From JAHJGG01 sp041658785 (GTDB lineage: Bacteria > Patescibacteriota > Patescibacteriia > Magasanikbacterales > UBA922), in assembly GCA_041658785.1 (NCBI GenBank), contig JBAZZL010000013.1, positions 1 to 27,880 on the forward strand: a DNA stretch of 27,880 nt. The letters run 5' to 3'. This document shows, piece by piece, positions 14,618-22,669 of the stretch (the first letter of the stretch is position 1; every line of letters starts with the position of its first letter). The notes below the pieces were generated by a model. It saw only the letters and a list, made by a program, of their open reading frames with translations, searched no databases and was not told the origin of the DNA. The position numbers were made by a program, and so were the translations under genes.

Positions 14618-15808
14618 ATGTCTATTAAATCAATTAAGCACGCCCGTGATTTGGCAGGTAAACGCGTATTAGTACGAGTGGATTTTAATGTGCCGGTTAA
14701 AGGCAAAAAAGTTTTGGATGATAGTCGTTTGCATGCTTCGTTGCCAACGATAAAATATTTGATGGAGAAAAAGGCGAAGGCGATCTTACTAACGCATTTA
14801 GGCAGGCCCGATGGAAAGGCAGTGAAAGAGTTTGGCGTGAAGCCGATTGCTGATAGATTGTCAGAGATTTTAAATAAAAAAGTGATAAAGTTACGAAGTT
14901 GCGAAGTGGCAAAAGTTAGAGAGGATGTTTTGAAGATGAAGAATGGCGATGTGGTGATGCTAGAAAACGTTCGTTTTTCATCTGATGAAAAAAAAGATAC
15001 CGGAACACTAAGTAAAGATTTGGCAAGTTTAGCGGATATTTTTGTGCTGGATGGATTTGGCGTGGCGCATCGAGCGAGCGCGTCAGTTACCGGCGTGGCA
15101 AAATATCTGCCCAGTTATGCTGGATTGCTTTTGGAAAAAGAAATTGAAGGTTTGAGCAAAGTTACGGAAAATCCCAAAAAGCCGTTTGTTGTTGTACTCG
15201 GCGGAGTAAAGATTGAAACCAAAATTCCGATTTTGCAAAATTTATTAAAAAAAGCCGACCATATTCTCATTGGCGGCGGACTGGTAAATACCTATCTCGC
15301 GGCCAAAGGATATAAAGTCGGCGGCTCGCTTATTGATAAAGATTATTTTAAAGATGCCATTCGTTATTGCGGTAATAAAAAAGTGATTAAACCAGTTGAC
15401 TTAGTTATAGGAGATAAAGAAGGAAAAAAATTTAATGTTCGGCAAATAGATTTGGGATTCGGGTTGCGGGATTCGGGTTACGGGATTTACGACATTGGCC
15501 CGGAAACCATTCGTTTGTACGCCAAGTATATCAAGCAAGCCAAGACCATTGTTTGGAACGGTGCCATGGGATATTTTGAACAAAAGCCGTATGATGCGGG
15601 CACTTTGGCTATCGCGCGGTTGGTTGCCTCGCGTTCAAAAGGCAAAGCGTTCGGCGTGATCGGCGGCGGCGAGACTCTGCAGGCGATGGATTTGGTCGGG
15701 ATGAAAGAGGATGTTGATCTGGTTTCCACTGGCGGGGGAGCGATGCTGGAATATTTGGCTGGGAAGGAGTTGCCGGGGATTGCGGCGTTGGAGAAAAATA
15801 AAGAATGA
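14618..15808 (+). CDS. pgk: Phosphoglycerate kinase
   Basis: PGK transfers phosphate from 1,3-bisphosphoglycerate to ADP, the first ATP-yielding step of lower glycolysis. The 396-residue product shows VLVRVDFNVPV at the N-terminus, LLTHLGRP, MLENVRF, the substrate-domain FGVAHRASAS, VLGGVKIETKI, WNGAMGYFE, and the nucleotide-binding GGGETLQA followed by STGGGAMLEYL. A stretch around residues 279-290 (GFGLRDSGYGIY) replaces the usual short loop and is encoded by a 14-bp tandem repeat, so a repeat appears to have expanded in frame. The start codon lacks a Shine-Dalgarno and lies 23 bp after the nuclease-bearing element. Confidence 0.96.
   Translation: MSIKSIKHARDLAGKRVLVRVDFNVPVKGKKVLDDSRLHASLPTIKYLMEKKAKAILLTHLGRPDGKAVKEFGVKPIADRLSEILNKKVIKLRSCEVAKVREDVLKMKNGDVVMLENVRFSSDEKKDTGTLSKDLASLADIFVLDGFGVAHRASASVTGVAKYLPSYAGLLLEKEIEGLSKVTENPKKPFVVVLGGVKIETKIPILQNLLKKADHILIGGGLVNTYLAAKGYKVGGSLIDKDYFKDAIRYCGNKKVIKPVDLVIGDKEGKKFNVRQIDLGFGLRDSGYGIYDIGPETIRLYAKYIKQAKTIVWNGAMGYFEQKPYDAGTLAIARLVASRSKGKAFGVIGGGETLQAMDLVGMKEDVDLVSTGGGAMLEYLAGKELPGIAALEKNKE
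15454..15488. repeat. 14-bp tandem repeat inside pgk
   Basis: GGGATTCGGGTTGC (15454-15467) is followed by GGGATTCGGGTTAC (15468-15481) and a half unit GGGATTT. Two and a half copies lie in frame in the coding region of pgk, in the loop before DIGPET. Confidence 0.9.
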
Positions 15809-15809
15809 A

Positions 15810-15905
15810 GATTAAAGACTGAAAGATTTTAAGATTAAAAGATTATGGTGTATACTATTAATAAGTTAGTTAATCTTTAATCTTTAATTTTTAATCTTTA
15901 ATCTT
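15810..15905. repeat. AT-rich inverted repeat of 7-bp units between pgk and the SIMPL gene
   Basis: The left side (about 15812-15846) is built of GATTAAA/AAGATTA-type units. The right side (about 15869-15910) is TAATCTT repeated at 7-bp spacing. The two sides are largely complementary and would fold around a 25-nt loop containing TATACT. It fills most of the 110-bp spacer. Confidence 0.75.
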
Positions 15906-15918
15906 TAATTTCAAACAT

Positions 15919-16800
15919 ATGCCAACAGAAAAACAAAACCCACAATCAAAATCCAACGGCAATGGCAAAACCAACGGAACCGCCAAGCACGACTGTTGTT
16001 TTGAAAACAGCTGCAGCCTCCCATTTATAAAAAAACATGCCTTGGGAGAGTTCGTCCGCAAACTTCTCATTACCCTATTTTTTATTTTGTTTGCTTATGT
16101 CATCGTATGGATGGGAACTTTGATAAGAAACAATGTCCAAAAATTCAATTATATCGGCCAAGCTGATAAGTCTGAACGAGTTATTACGATCCAGGCAGAA
16201 GGCAAAGTAACGGCTGTTCCAGATATCGCCCAGACGACAATGGGTATGGCCGCGCAAGGCAGTACGGTCGAAGAAGCCCAAGTCCAAAATACAAAGATTA
16301 TGAATCAGTTGATTGCTGAACTTAAGGCGCTTGGAATTGGTGTAGATGATATTCAGACCAGCAATTATAATGTGTACCCGCAATACAATTATACCCAAGA
16401 CGAGGGGCGGGCGCTTCAGGGTTATGAAGTCAGCCAATCGGTGAGCGTGAAGATACGCGATCTTGATAAATCAAGCGCTGTTTTGGCGCTGGCCGGCAAG
16501 GTGGGCGCGAATAGCGTAAGCGGATTGCAGTTTACCATTGATGATGCAGACGTATATATAGAGCAGGCAAGAATTGAAGCCTTGGAAAAAGTTTATAAAA
16601 AGGCCAGAGTTTTGTCGCAAGCGCTCGGTGTTCGTTTGGTCAGCATTGTTGCTTATAATGAATATGATGCTTCTCAAGCTTATTCTTATAAGGCAGAGGC
16701 AATGGCGATGGATTCTGGCATTGGGGGCGGAGCGCCAGATATTGAACCTGGGAGCGCTGATGTTAGGTTGAATGTGAGTGTAACGTTTGAAATAAGGTAA
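15919..16800 (+). CDS. SIMPL-domain (DUF541, YggE-like) membrane-anchored protein
   Basis: The 293-residue product has a hydrophilic N-terminus rich in Asn, Lys and Gly, one membrane segment at about residues 47-67, and an outside SIMPL domain. Diagnostic features are the opening VITIQAEGKVTAVPDIAQTT, the TSNYNVYPQYNY strand, GYEVSQSVSVKIRDLDK, and the closing ADVRLNVSVTFEIR. The family is found in periplasmic or surface proteins, some linked to oxidative stress; its biochemical role is unsettled. The gene ends 21 bp before eno and probably shares a transcript with it. The functional link to glycolysis is not obvious and may be only positional. Confidence 0.88.
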   Translation: MPTEKQNPQSKSNGNGKTNGTAKHDCCFENSCSLPFIKKHALGEFVRKLLITLFFILFAYVIVWMGTLIRNNVQKFNYIGQADKSERVITIQAEGKVTAVPDIAQTTMGMAAQGSTVEEAQVQNTKIMNQLIAELKALGIGVDDIQTSNYNVYPQYNYTQDEGRALQGYEVSQSVSVKIRDLDKSSAVLALAGKVGANSVSGLQFTIDDADVYIEQARIEALEKVYKKARVLSQALGVRLVSIVAYNEYDASQAYSYKAEAMAMDSGIGGGAPDIEPGSADVRLNVSVTFEIR

Positions 16801-16821
16801 AACACGCTGTCATTTTGGACT

Positions 16822-18078
16822 ATGAGACCCACATCAATAAAACAGATTACTGCCTACGAGATTTTGGATTCGCGCGGCAATCCGACGGTTCGTTCGGTTG
16901 TCATACTTCATGACGGTTCAACTGGCACCGCTTCGGTCCCCTCTGGCGCGTCAACCGGCGCGCACGAGGCCGTGGAATTGCGCGATAGCAGTGTCCGATA
17001 TGGCGGTAAAGGAGTTTTAAAAGCGGTGAAAAACGTTAATACCATAATCGCGAAAGCGTTGAATGGCGCGGATGCGGCATTACAGCGCAAAGTTGATGAA
17101 ATAATGATCGCGCTGGATGGCACAAAAAATAAAAGCAAGCTGGGAGCCAATGCCATACTGTCGGTTTCTATGGCAGCAACGCGAGCCGCGGCAGTTTCCA
17201 AACGCCGGCCATTATACCAGCATATCCGTCAGGCATTTCACTTGAAGGAAAAAGGCTGCCGAATGCCCTTGCCGACTATGAATATAATCAATGGCGGGCG
17301 GCACGCGGACAATCATTTAACTATTCAGGAATTCATGATCGTGCCGGTCAATAACAAATTCGCTGAAAGAGTCAGAATCGGGTCAGAAGTTTTTCACGCG
17401 CTGGGAAAGATTTTGAGTGAAAAAGGATATAGTACCGGCGCGGGAGATGAAGGGGGATACGCGCCCGAGTTTAGCAACAACGAACAAGCAATCAAATTTA
17501 TTATGCAGGCGATCAAAACCGCTGGTTATGTGCCGGGAAAGCATGTTTATTTGGCCATGGACATCGCGGCATCAGAATTTTTTAGCAAAGGCAAATACTA
17601 TTTCAATAGCCCCAAACAGCCAGCCACTGCTGGCTATGTAATCCAAAAACTGGAATCTTGGGTCAAGAAATATCCGTTTGTTTCTATTGAAGATCCGCTG
17701 TCAGAAGATGACTGGGCAAACTGGAAGCTGGCTACAAAAGTTTTAGGCAAAAAAGTCGCGGTGGTGGGAGATGACATTTTTGTGACGAATACCGAAAGAA
17801 TCGGCCGGGCGATAAAAGAAAAAGTGGGTAACGCGGCGCTGATAAAGTTAAACCAAATCGGCACGCTTTCCGAGACAATTGACGCGATTTATCTAGCGAA
17901 AAATAATGGATATAAGGTTTCCATTTCTCACCGTTCTGGCGAAACCGCTGACACCTTTATCGCGGACTTGTCGGTGGCGGTTAACGCGGAATTTATCAAG
18001 ACCGGATCAGTGTCGCGTTCGGAAAGGGTGGAGAAGTATAATCGGCTGATGGAGATTGAGAGGGAGATTAGAAATTAG
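16822..18078 (+). CDS. eno: Enolase
   Basis: Enolase converts 2-phosphoglycerate to phosphoenolpyruvate with Mg2+. The product has 418 residues. The N-terminal motif is YEILDSRGNPTV, followed by PSGASTGAHEAVELRD. The catalytic acid/base regions are GDEGGYAP (about residue 210), LIKLNQIGT (Lys at about 342) and SHRSGET (about 370). The Mg2+ ligands are in LAMDIAASE, SIEDPLSEDDW and VGDDIFVTN. The last codons (EIRN-stop) lie in the start of a heptamer repeat array, so the natural tail has probably been altered. No Shine-Dalgarno is seen. A terminator follows at 18195. Confidence 0.97.
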   Translation: MRPTSIKQITAYEILDSRGNPTVRSVVILHDGSTGTASVPSGASTGAHEAVELRDSSVRYGGKGVLKAVKNVNTIIAKALNGADAALQRKVDEIMIALDGTKNKSKLGANAILSVSMAATRAAAVSKRRPLYQHIRQAFHLKEKGCRMPLPTMNIINGGRHADNHLTIQEFMIVPVNNKFAERVRIGSEVFHALGKILSEKGYSTGAGDEGGYAPEFSNNEQAIKFIMQAIKTAGYVPGKHVYLAMDIAASEFFSKGKYYFNSPKQPATAGYVIQKLESWVKKYPFVSIEDPLSEDDWANWKLATKVLGKKVAVVGDDIFVTNTERIGRAIKEKVGNAALIKLNQIGTLSETIDAIYLAKNNGYKVSISHRSGETADTFIADLSVAVNAEFIKTGSVSRSERVEKYNRLMEIEREIRN

Positions 18079-18147
18079 AAATTAGAAATTAGAAACTGGA
18101 AATTAGAAATTGGAAACTAGAAACTAGAAACTAGAAACTGGAAATCA
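18064..18147. repeat. Twelve-unit heptamer array at the 3' end of eno
   Basis: Twelve contiguous 7-bp units (GAAATTA, GAAACTA, GAAACTG and close variants) run from 18064 to 18147. The eno stop codon TAG (18076-18078) spans the junction between two units. Because 7 is not a multiple of 3, each unit shifts frame, which guarantees a stop within a few units. Confidence 0.92.
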
Positions 18148-18194
18148 GGGGATGCGAACGGTTGATTTAAAAAATGATTTTCTTAAAAATAATT

Positions 18195-18230
18195 CACCCC
18201 GCCGCGCAGACGCACGACGGGGTGTTTTTT
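18195..18230 (+). terminator. Terminator between eno and the convergent lipoprotein gene
   Basis: CACCCCG (18195-18201) pairs with CGGGGTG (18218-18224), extended inwards by a few pairs with a bulge, and TTTTTT follows. On the opposite strand the same hairpin is followed by AATTATTTTT, so it may serve both converging genes. Confidence 0.88.
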
Positions 18231-18250
18231 CTTTCCTCCTGTTTCTTTGG

Positions 18251-20677
18251 TTATTCGATGAGCCGCACCGGCATTCCCATTACCGGATGCTCCTCGTCGA
18301 GGTAGATAGGCTCTCCCTCCAAGGTGAGCCCGATTATCATTCCAAGCTCCGGTTCGGCTCTGTCTTGCGGCGTTATCACCACATCAACGAGCCGAAAGTG
18401 GAGCGGTTCGCTTGGAACAGTCTCTTCGAGCGGTTGCGAGCCGTAAACCACAAGCCACGACCACGATTGTTGGCTCACGGTTACAGTCGCGTCGCTCGGC
18501 GGCTCGAAAATGGCGTTGACCCTGTCCCAGTAGACTAGGACATATGTTGCGCCATCCATTTGGAGCCAAACGCTTCCGAGCGGTGGCTCCTCCTTGCTCG
18601 TGCCGTGCACGAACGTGAGCCGATGCACCGTAACTGCACCGAATGGCGCTTGTACCCGCGCATCAAAAAGCCGTATTGGCTCGGTGCGTTCCTCGCCGAT
18701 CACCACGGTAGTCACAGGCCCTTCTTCGTGGCTCACGAGCCAAAGTTCAGGCACGTGAAATCTCATGTCCGGACCTGTGTATGGGAGCGGTCTGCGGGCG
18801 TAATCGTACGTGCCGGGGCGTTCCGGAGCCCAGATGGAGATTGGCAACTCCTCGCCTACGTAGGTCGCGACCACGTTTTCCATAGTCAGGCCGATTACTG
18901 GCGAGCCGAATTCGTCTTCAACCGTTGAGACAAGTTCTTGCGGCGGTATCGCGATGCCGAACTCAAACGAGGTACCCGTGTCCCTGTTCCAGCGATAATC
19001 AAGTGGAATCGCGATCGGGTTCTCGCCCGGGGACAAGGTCATCCGCTCAAGATAGACGATCTCCGCTTCCCACTTGGTGGTAACGAAGATCATCACATCA
19101 ATTGAGGTGTATCCTTCCATGTAGATGGATGCCTCAATGCTTTCCAACGTTGGCGGAAAGCGAGGATCAATGTACTGAACCGTGCCGGTAATGCCAGCCA
19201 AGCTGCAGGCGCGGGACGACAGAGCAGGGTTATCTTCGCCGTCGGGCGCCGCTGATCGCCAGCAGTCGAACAGGTCTTCTTCCCAGCCGAACCATTCGCG
19301 GCGATTGAGATCGGCGCGGCCGGTCCAGTAGAGGTTGACCTGTGGAGCGACGGGAGCCGGCTCAATGAGTCGAATCAGGGACCACGGCAGAGGAGTATCC
19401 ATTACTCCGCGGATGCCGTAGGGAGGATACTCGGCAAGCACCGTGCTGTCCTCGGCATCCACCGCGTCAACAAACATCCGGAGCTCGGATACTTCGTCCG
19501 GCGCCGCCCACATACTCCAGTTGAAATTGAGGCATCCGCCCCAGTTCAGCGGTTCGGCCGAGTCGTCGGGCCGAGCGCTTTCCCAGCGGTATGCTCCGCC
19601 GTTACGCAGGAACACCGCGCGGTTTTCCAGATAGGTGCTGTCTCCGTCCCACTCGGTGACGTAGGCAGTCATGTCCAGTGGCAGAGCGACTGTTTCGCTA
19701 TCCATCTCCAGATGGAACTCTACCGACCGGACCGAGCCGCGGGTCCATTCATCGGCGCAGATCTTGAACGAGCCGATCTGCAGGAAGCGGCCATCTCTGG
19801 CATATTCCATCACGTCCCGCCAGTAGTTCGCTCTGCTGGCGACTACGCCTTCGCCCGGACGGAAAATGGTCCGGGTGCCGATATAGGCGGATTCCATGAT
19901 CAGTATCTCGGAATCTTCAACCTCGACAACTGTGAGGCCAGTCAGGCGTACCTGCATCCATCTGTTGCCTTCGCGCAACGGTGTTCTGGTAGCAAGTACC
20001 AGTGTGGAGCAGGACTCTACCCCAACCGTCTGACGGAGATCGAGCAGATTCATCTCCATGCCGCCAAACCATCGCGGTTCGCTGAAGATGACCGTTGCGT
20101 CTCCCGACGCGTTGAGGATGATTACCTCAAGAGAGAGATCACCGAACCACCCCTCCATGGTAAGGGTGGTGGTCTTGAGCGTCACGTCCGAACTTTCGGC
20201 GCAGAGTGAGAAAGCGCCAAGCGTTATTTGTTCGCCATCGGTGTCCGGGTCTTCCACAATCTGGAATACCGGCATATCGGGCGCGCGTTCAACAGTGAGC
20301 CGCGCGGCATCGCCTCCATCCAGCAAGTCGCTGTCTGCCCCAAGATCGTGGACATCAGAGATATCGGCGAACACATCCAGGGTGTCCGCCGCGACGTCGG
20401 CGTCAAAACCGATCTCGGCCGGGTCAAACCTCGCGTCAAGACCAACCTCGGCAACTTCCGGCTGCCATATCGCGTCCATCCGCACTACCTGCTCATCCGT
20501 CGTCTCTTCTTCCGCTTCGGTGAAGCGGGAGTCAAATGACCGATAGTCGTCCTCCTCCCCAACGTCATGGCCGGCGTCCTGGTCGTTGTGCCGACCGTCG
20601 GTCGATCCACCTTCGCCACCACACGCCGCGACCACGAACAAAGCAACAAACAAAGAAATGAGGGTAACGTTTTTCAT
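18251..20677 (-). CDS. Large GC-rich surface lipoprotein of unknown function
   Basis: The 808-residue protein has a lipoprotein signal peptide (lipobox VVAAC, Cys at residue 19) and then a long Asp/Glu-rich, low-complexity linker to about residue 130. The rest is several beta-rich modules that seem distantly repeated: each opens with a hydrophobic strand such as ITLGAFSLCAE, LQIGSFKICAD or IRLFDARVQA, and later contains an alternating YLENRAVFL-type strand. This resembles surface modules in other CPR lipoproteins, but I do not recognise the family. The gene is clearly different from its neighbours: hand-counted lines give about 60% GC against about 48% for a line of eno. It has a strong ribosome binding site (AAGGAG six bases before ATG) and its own promoter. 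Recent transfer is possible. It is convergent to eno and divergent from gpmI. Confidence 0.8.
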   Translation of the reverse strand: MKNVTLISLFVALFVVAACGGEGGSTDGRHNDQDAGHDVGEEDDYRSFDSRFTEAEEETTDEQVVRMDAIWQPEVAEVGLDARFDPAEIGFDADVAADTLDVFADISDVHDLGADSDLLDGGDAARLTVERAPDMPVFQIVEDPDTDGEQITLGAFSLCAESSDVTLKTTTLTMEGWFGDLSLEVIILNASGDATVIFSEPRWFGGMEMNLLDLRQTVGVESCSTLVLATRTPLREGNRWMQVRLTGLTVVEVEDSEILIMESAYIGTRTIFRPGEGVVASRANYWRDVMEYARDGRFLQIGSFKICADEWTRGSVRSVEFHLEMDSETVALPLDMTAYVTEWDGDSTYLENRAVFLRNGGAYRWESARPDDSAEPLNWGGCLNFNWSMWAAPDEVSELRMFVDAVDAEDSTVLAEYPPYGIRGVMDTPLPWSLIRLIEPAPVAPQVNLYWTGRADLNRREWFGWEEDLFDCWRSAAPDGEDNPALSSRACSLAGITGTVQYIDPRFPPTLESIEASIYMEGYTSIDVMIFVTTKWEAEIVYLERMTLSPGENPIAIPLDYRWNRDTGTSFEFGIAIPPQELVSTVEDEFGSPVIGLTMENVVATYVGEELPISIWAPERPGTYDYARRPLPYTGPDMRFHVPELWLVSHEEGPVTTVVIGEERTEPIRLFDARVQAPFGAVTVHRLTFVHGTSKEEPPLGSVWLQMDGATYVLVYWDRVNAIFEPPSDATVTVSQQSWSWLVVYGSQPLEETVPSEPLHFRLVDVVITPQDRAEPELGMIIGLTLEGEPIYLDEEHPVMGMPVRLIE

Positions 20678-20795
20678 GACTTCTCCTTCGGGCTGTGCCC
20701 TTGTTTCTGTGATTGTGAAAAGAGCAACTTACCCGCGTTCGCGAGCAAGCAGGTTGAAAACTCTCTCGGAGGTTAGTATATTCCGAAAAAGCGTT

Positions 20796-20825
20796 TAACT
20801 ATAGCATTATTTTGCTTTTCTTGTC
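20796..20825 (-). promoter_or_regulatory. Promoter of the lipoprotein gene
   Basis: On the minus strand, TTGACA (20825-20820) and TATAGT (20801-20796) are 18 bp apart. The leader is about 115 nt and ends with a canonical AAGGAG ribosome binding site six bases before the ATG, unlike most genes here. Confidence 0.75.
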
Positions 20826-20881
20826 AAGGATGCGTACGGAATTCGTACACTCAATAAGTATCGGACATTGAATATTGGTTA

Positions 20882-20910
20882 TTGAGCATTTGAGTAGGAT
20901 GAGGTATAAT
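20882..20910 (+). promoter_or_regulatory. Promoter of gpmI copy 1, nearly leaderless
   Basis: TTGAGC (20882-20887) and a perfect TATAAT (20905-20910) have a 17-bp spacer. The ATG at 20922 begins 12 bp after the -10 box, so the 5' leader would be only about 5 nt, too short for a Shine-Dalgarno. Confidence 0.75.
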
Positions 20911-20921
20911 AGGTGTTGCTT

Positions 20922-22520
20922 ATGCCAAAGAAAATAGTTAAAAAAATAGTTAAAAAAGTGGAAAAAAAAAGTAGAGTCAAACTCACCCTTCTTGTTATTT
21001 TAGACGGTTTTGGCTTGGCTGACTTCAAAAATAAGGGCAACGCGGTTACGCCCGAGACTGCGCCGAATATTTTTGGTTATATGAAAAAGTATCCCAGCAC
21101 AAGATTGATTGCTCATGGCAAGGATGTGGGGTTGTTTTCGGGGCAGAGCGGCAATTCAGAGGCTGGGCATTTCAATATCGGCGCTGGCCGGGTAGTGAAG
21201 CAAGATTTGGTTAGGATTTCCGAAGCTATTAAAGATGGCACTTTTTTCAAAAATACTGCTTTGGATCAGGCATTGTTTCATGCCCAAAAATACAAAACAA
21301 TAGTTCATGTTATCGGACTCTTGACCGGCAACAATAGTCCGCATGCTCGGCCGGAACATCTGTACGCCTTGCTTGGATATTTGCGCGAACATCATCAGCA
21401 CGGGGTAGCTTTGCATTTATTTACCGACGGCCGAGATGCGCCGCCGCATGCCGCGATTAAGTTTCTACAAAATTTACGCAAGCAGATGAAGAATAGCGAA
21501 AGAATCGCCACGGTAATGGGCCGCATGTATGGCATGGATCGGAATAAGAACTGGGAGCGCACCAAACTGGCATATGAGGCAATCGCTGCCGGCAAGGCCA
21601 AGTGTACAGCAGACAGCGCTGAGGAAGCGATTGCCCAAGCCTACAACCGCGAAGAAACAGATGAGCAGATCTCTCCGATTGTAATTTTAGATAACGGCAA
21701 GCCGGCAGCTTTGGTAAAGAATAATGACATCGTTTATTTTTTTAACGCCAGGAGTGATCGCGCCCGCCAGTTGACCAAAGCTTTTGTCCAGCCTGATTTT
21801 GCCAAGATGAACCCGGGAGCGTTTAAGCGCAATAAGCGTTCAAAGAATATCCGTTTTGTGGCCATGACTGATTTCGGGCCTGATTTGCCAAATATTCTTA
21901 CTGCTTTCCCCAGTCCGAATATAGAAAATTGTTTGGCCAAAGCGATTGATGATCATAGAAAGCAATTATACATTTCTGAAACTGAAAAATATGCTCACGT
22001 TACCTTTTTTTTGAATGGAGGCTTCCCTAAGCCGATTAACGGGGAAACGCGTTATTTGGTGAAGTCAAAAAATGTTTATTCTTTTGCCGATTATCCAGAG
22101 ATGGAGTCAAAAGCGATTACCAATGCCACTATGGCCGGTATTAACAATGAGATGTACAACTTTGTCTGCGTCAATTATCCCAATGCGGACATGGTCGCGC
22201 ATACCGGCAATATAGCGGCTGCCAAAAAAGCGGTTCAGGCGGTAGATAATGAAGTGAGGCGGCTGGTTGATTTTATTTTAAAAAAAGGCGGCCAACTGGC
22301 CATTACCGCTGACCACGGAAACGCGGATGTAATGTTTGATGAAAAGACCAGAGAAGTGATTACCGAACACACCGCCAATCCGGTGCCGTTTATAATTGTG
22401 GGAAATAATCTCCCAATGAAGAAGTTGAAAAAAGGAAGATTGGCAGATGTAGCGCCGACACTGCTTAAATTGATGGGAATAAACAAGCCGAAGGAGATGA
22501 CAGGAAAAATTCTTTTTTGA
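20922..22520 (+). CDS. gpmI: Cofactor-independent phosphoglycerate mutase, divergent copy 1
   Basis: The family interconverts 3- and 2-phosphoglycerate using a catalytic Ser and two Mn2+ ions. The start at ATG 20922 gives 532 residues; an in-frame GTG at 20913 would lie inside the likely promoter-leader. An unusual Lys-rich N-terminus (PKKIVKKIVKKVEKK) precedes the alkaline-phosphatase-like core. Metal Asp28 is in LVILDGFG, Ser79 in GQSGNSEAGH, and the C-terminal metal site in PNADMVAHTGN and ITADHGNADVM. Several normally strict motifs are changed relative to copy 2: NSPHARPEHL, TDGRDAPPHAA, GRMYGMDR and FFNARSDRA. The catalytic residues seem to be kept, but substrate preference could differ. 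The second copy follows 149 bp downstream. Confidence 0.93.
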   Translation: MPKKIVKKIVKKVEKKSRVKLTLLVILDGFGLADFKNKGNAVTPETAPNIFGYMKKYPSTRLIAHGKDVGLFSGQSGNSEAGHFNIGAGRVVKQDLVRISEAIKDGTFFKNTALDQALFHAQKYKTIVHVIGLLTGNNSPHARPEHLYALLGYLREHHQHGVALHLFTDGRDAPPHAAIKFLQNLRKQMKNSERIATVMGRMYGMDRNKNWERTKLAYEAIAAGKAKCTADSAEEAIAQAYNREETDEQISPIVILDNGKPAALVKNNDIVYFFNARSDRARQLTKAFVQPDFAKMNPGAFKRNKRSKNIRFVAMTDFGPDLPNILTAFPSPNIENCLAKAIDDHRKQLYISETEKYAHVTFFLNGGFPKPINGETRYLVKSKNVYSFADYPEMESKAITNATMAGINNEMYNFVCVNYPNADMVAHTGNIAAAKKAVQAVDNEVRRLVDFILKKGGQLAITADHGNADVMFDEKTREVITEHTANPVPFIIVGNNLPMKKLKKGRLADVAPTLLKLMGINKPKEMTGKILF

Positions 22521-22589
22521 TTGCAGATTTATGATTTTTGATTTTAGATTTAGTATATTAAAAAATTCAATAAAAAATTAATAAATTAA

Positions 22590-22630
22590 ACAGAATTAAA
22601 CAAAATTAAAATAATTTTGTTTAATTCTGT
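22590..22630. repeat. Perfect 19-bp AT-rich inverted repeat between the two gpmI genes
   Basis: ACAGAATTAAACAAAATTA (22590-22608) is followed by a 3-nt loop and its exact complement (22612-22630). A TATAAT (22630-22635) overlaps the right end, but its -35 is weak. The rest of the 149-bp spacer is made of ATTTT-rich short repeats. No GC-rich terminator is seen, so read-through into copy 2 is likely. Confidence 0.85.
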
Positions 22631-22669
22631 ATAATTTTGTCAAATTTTATTTAGTTCAGTTTATCTGTT

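Noticed and set aside
18064..18147. CRISPR-like array
   Set aside because: The units are 7 bp and contiguous with no spacers, so this is a simple tandem repeat.
19712..20209. Long plus-strand frames opposite the lipoprotein gene (also 18560-18928 and 20058-20546)
   Set aside because: GC-rich coding sequence leaves long antisense frames open. Only the minus frame has a lipobox, a promoter and a strong ribosome binding site.
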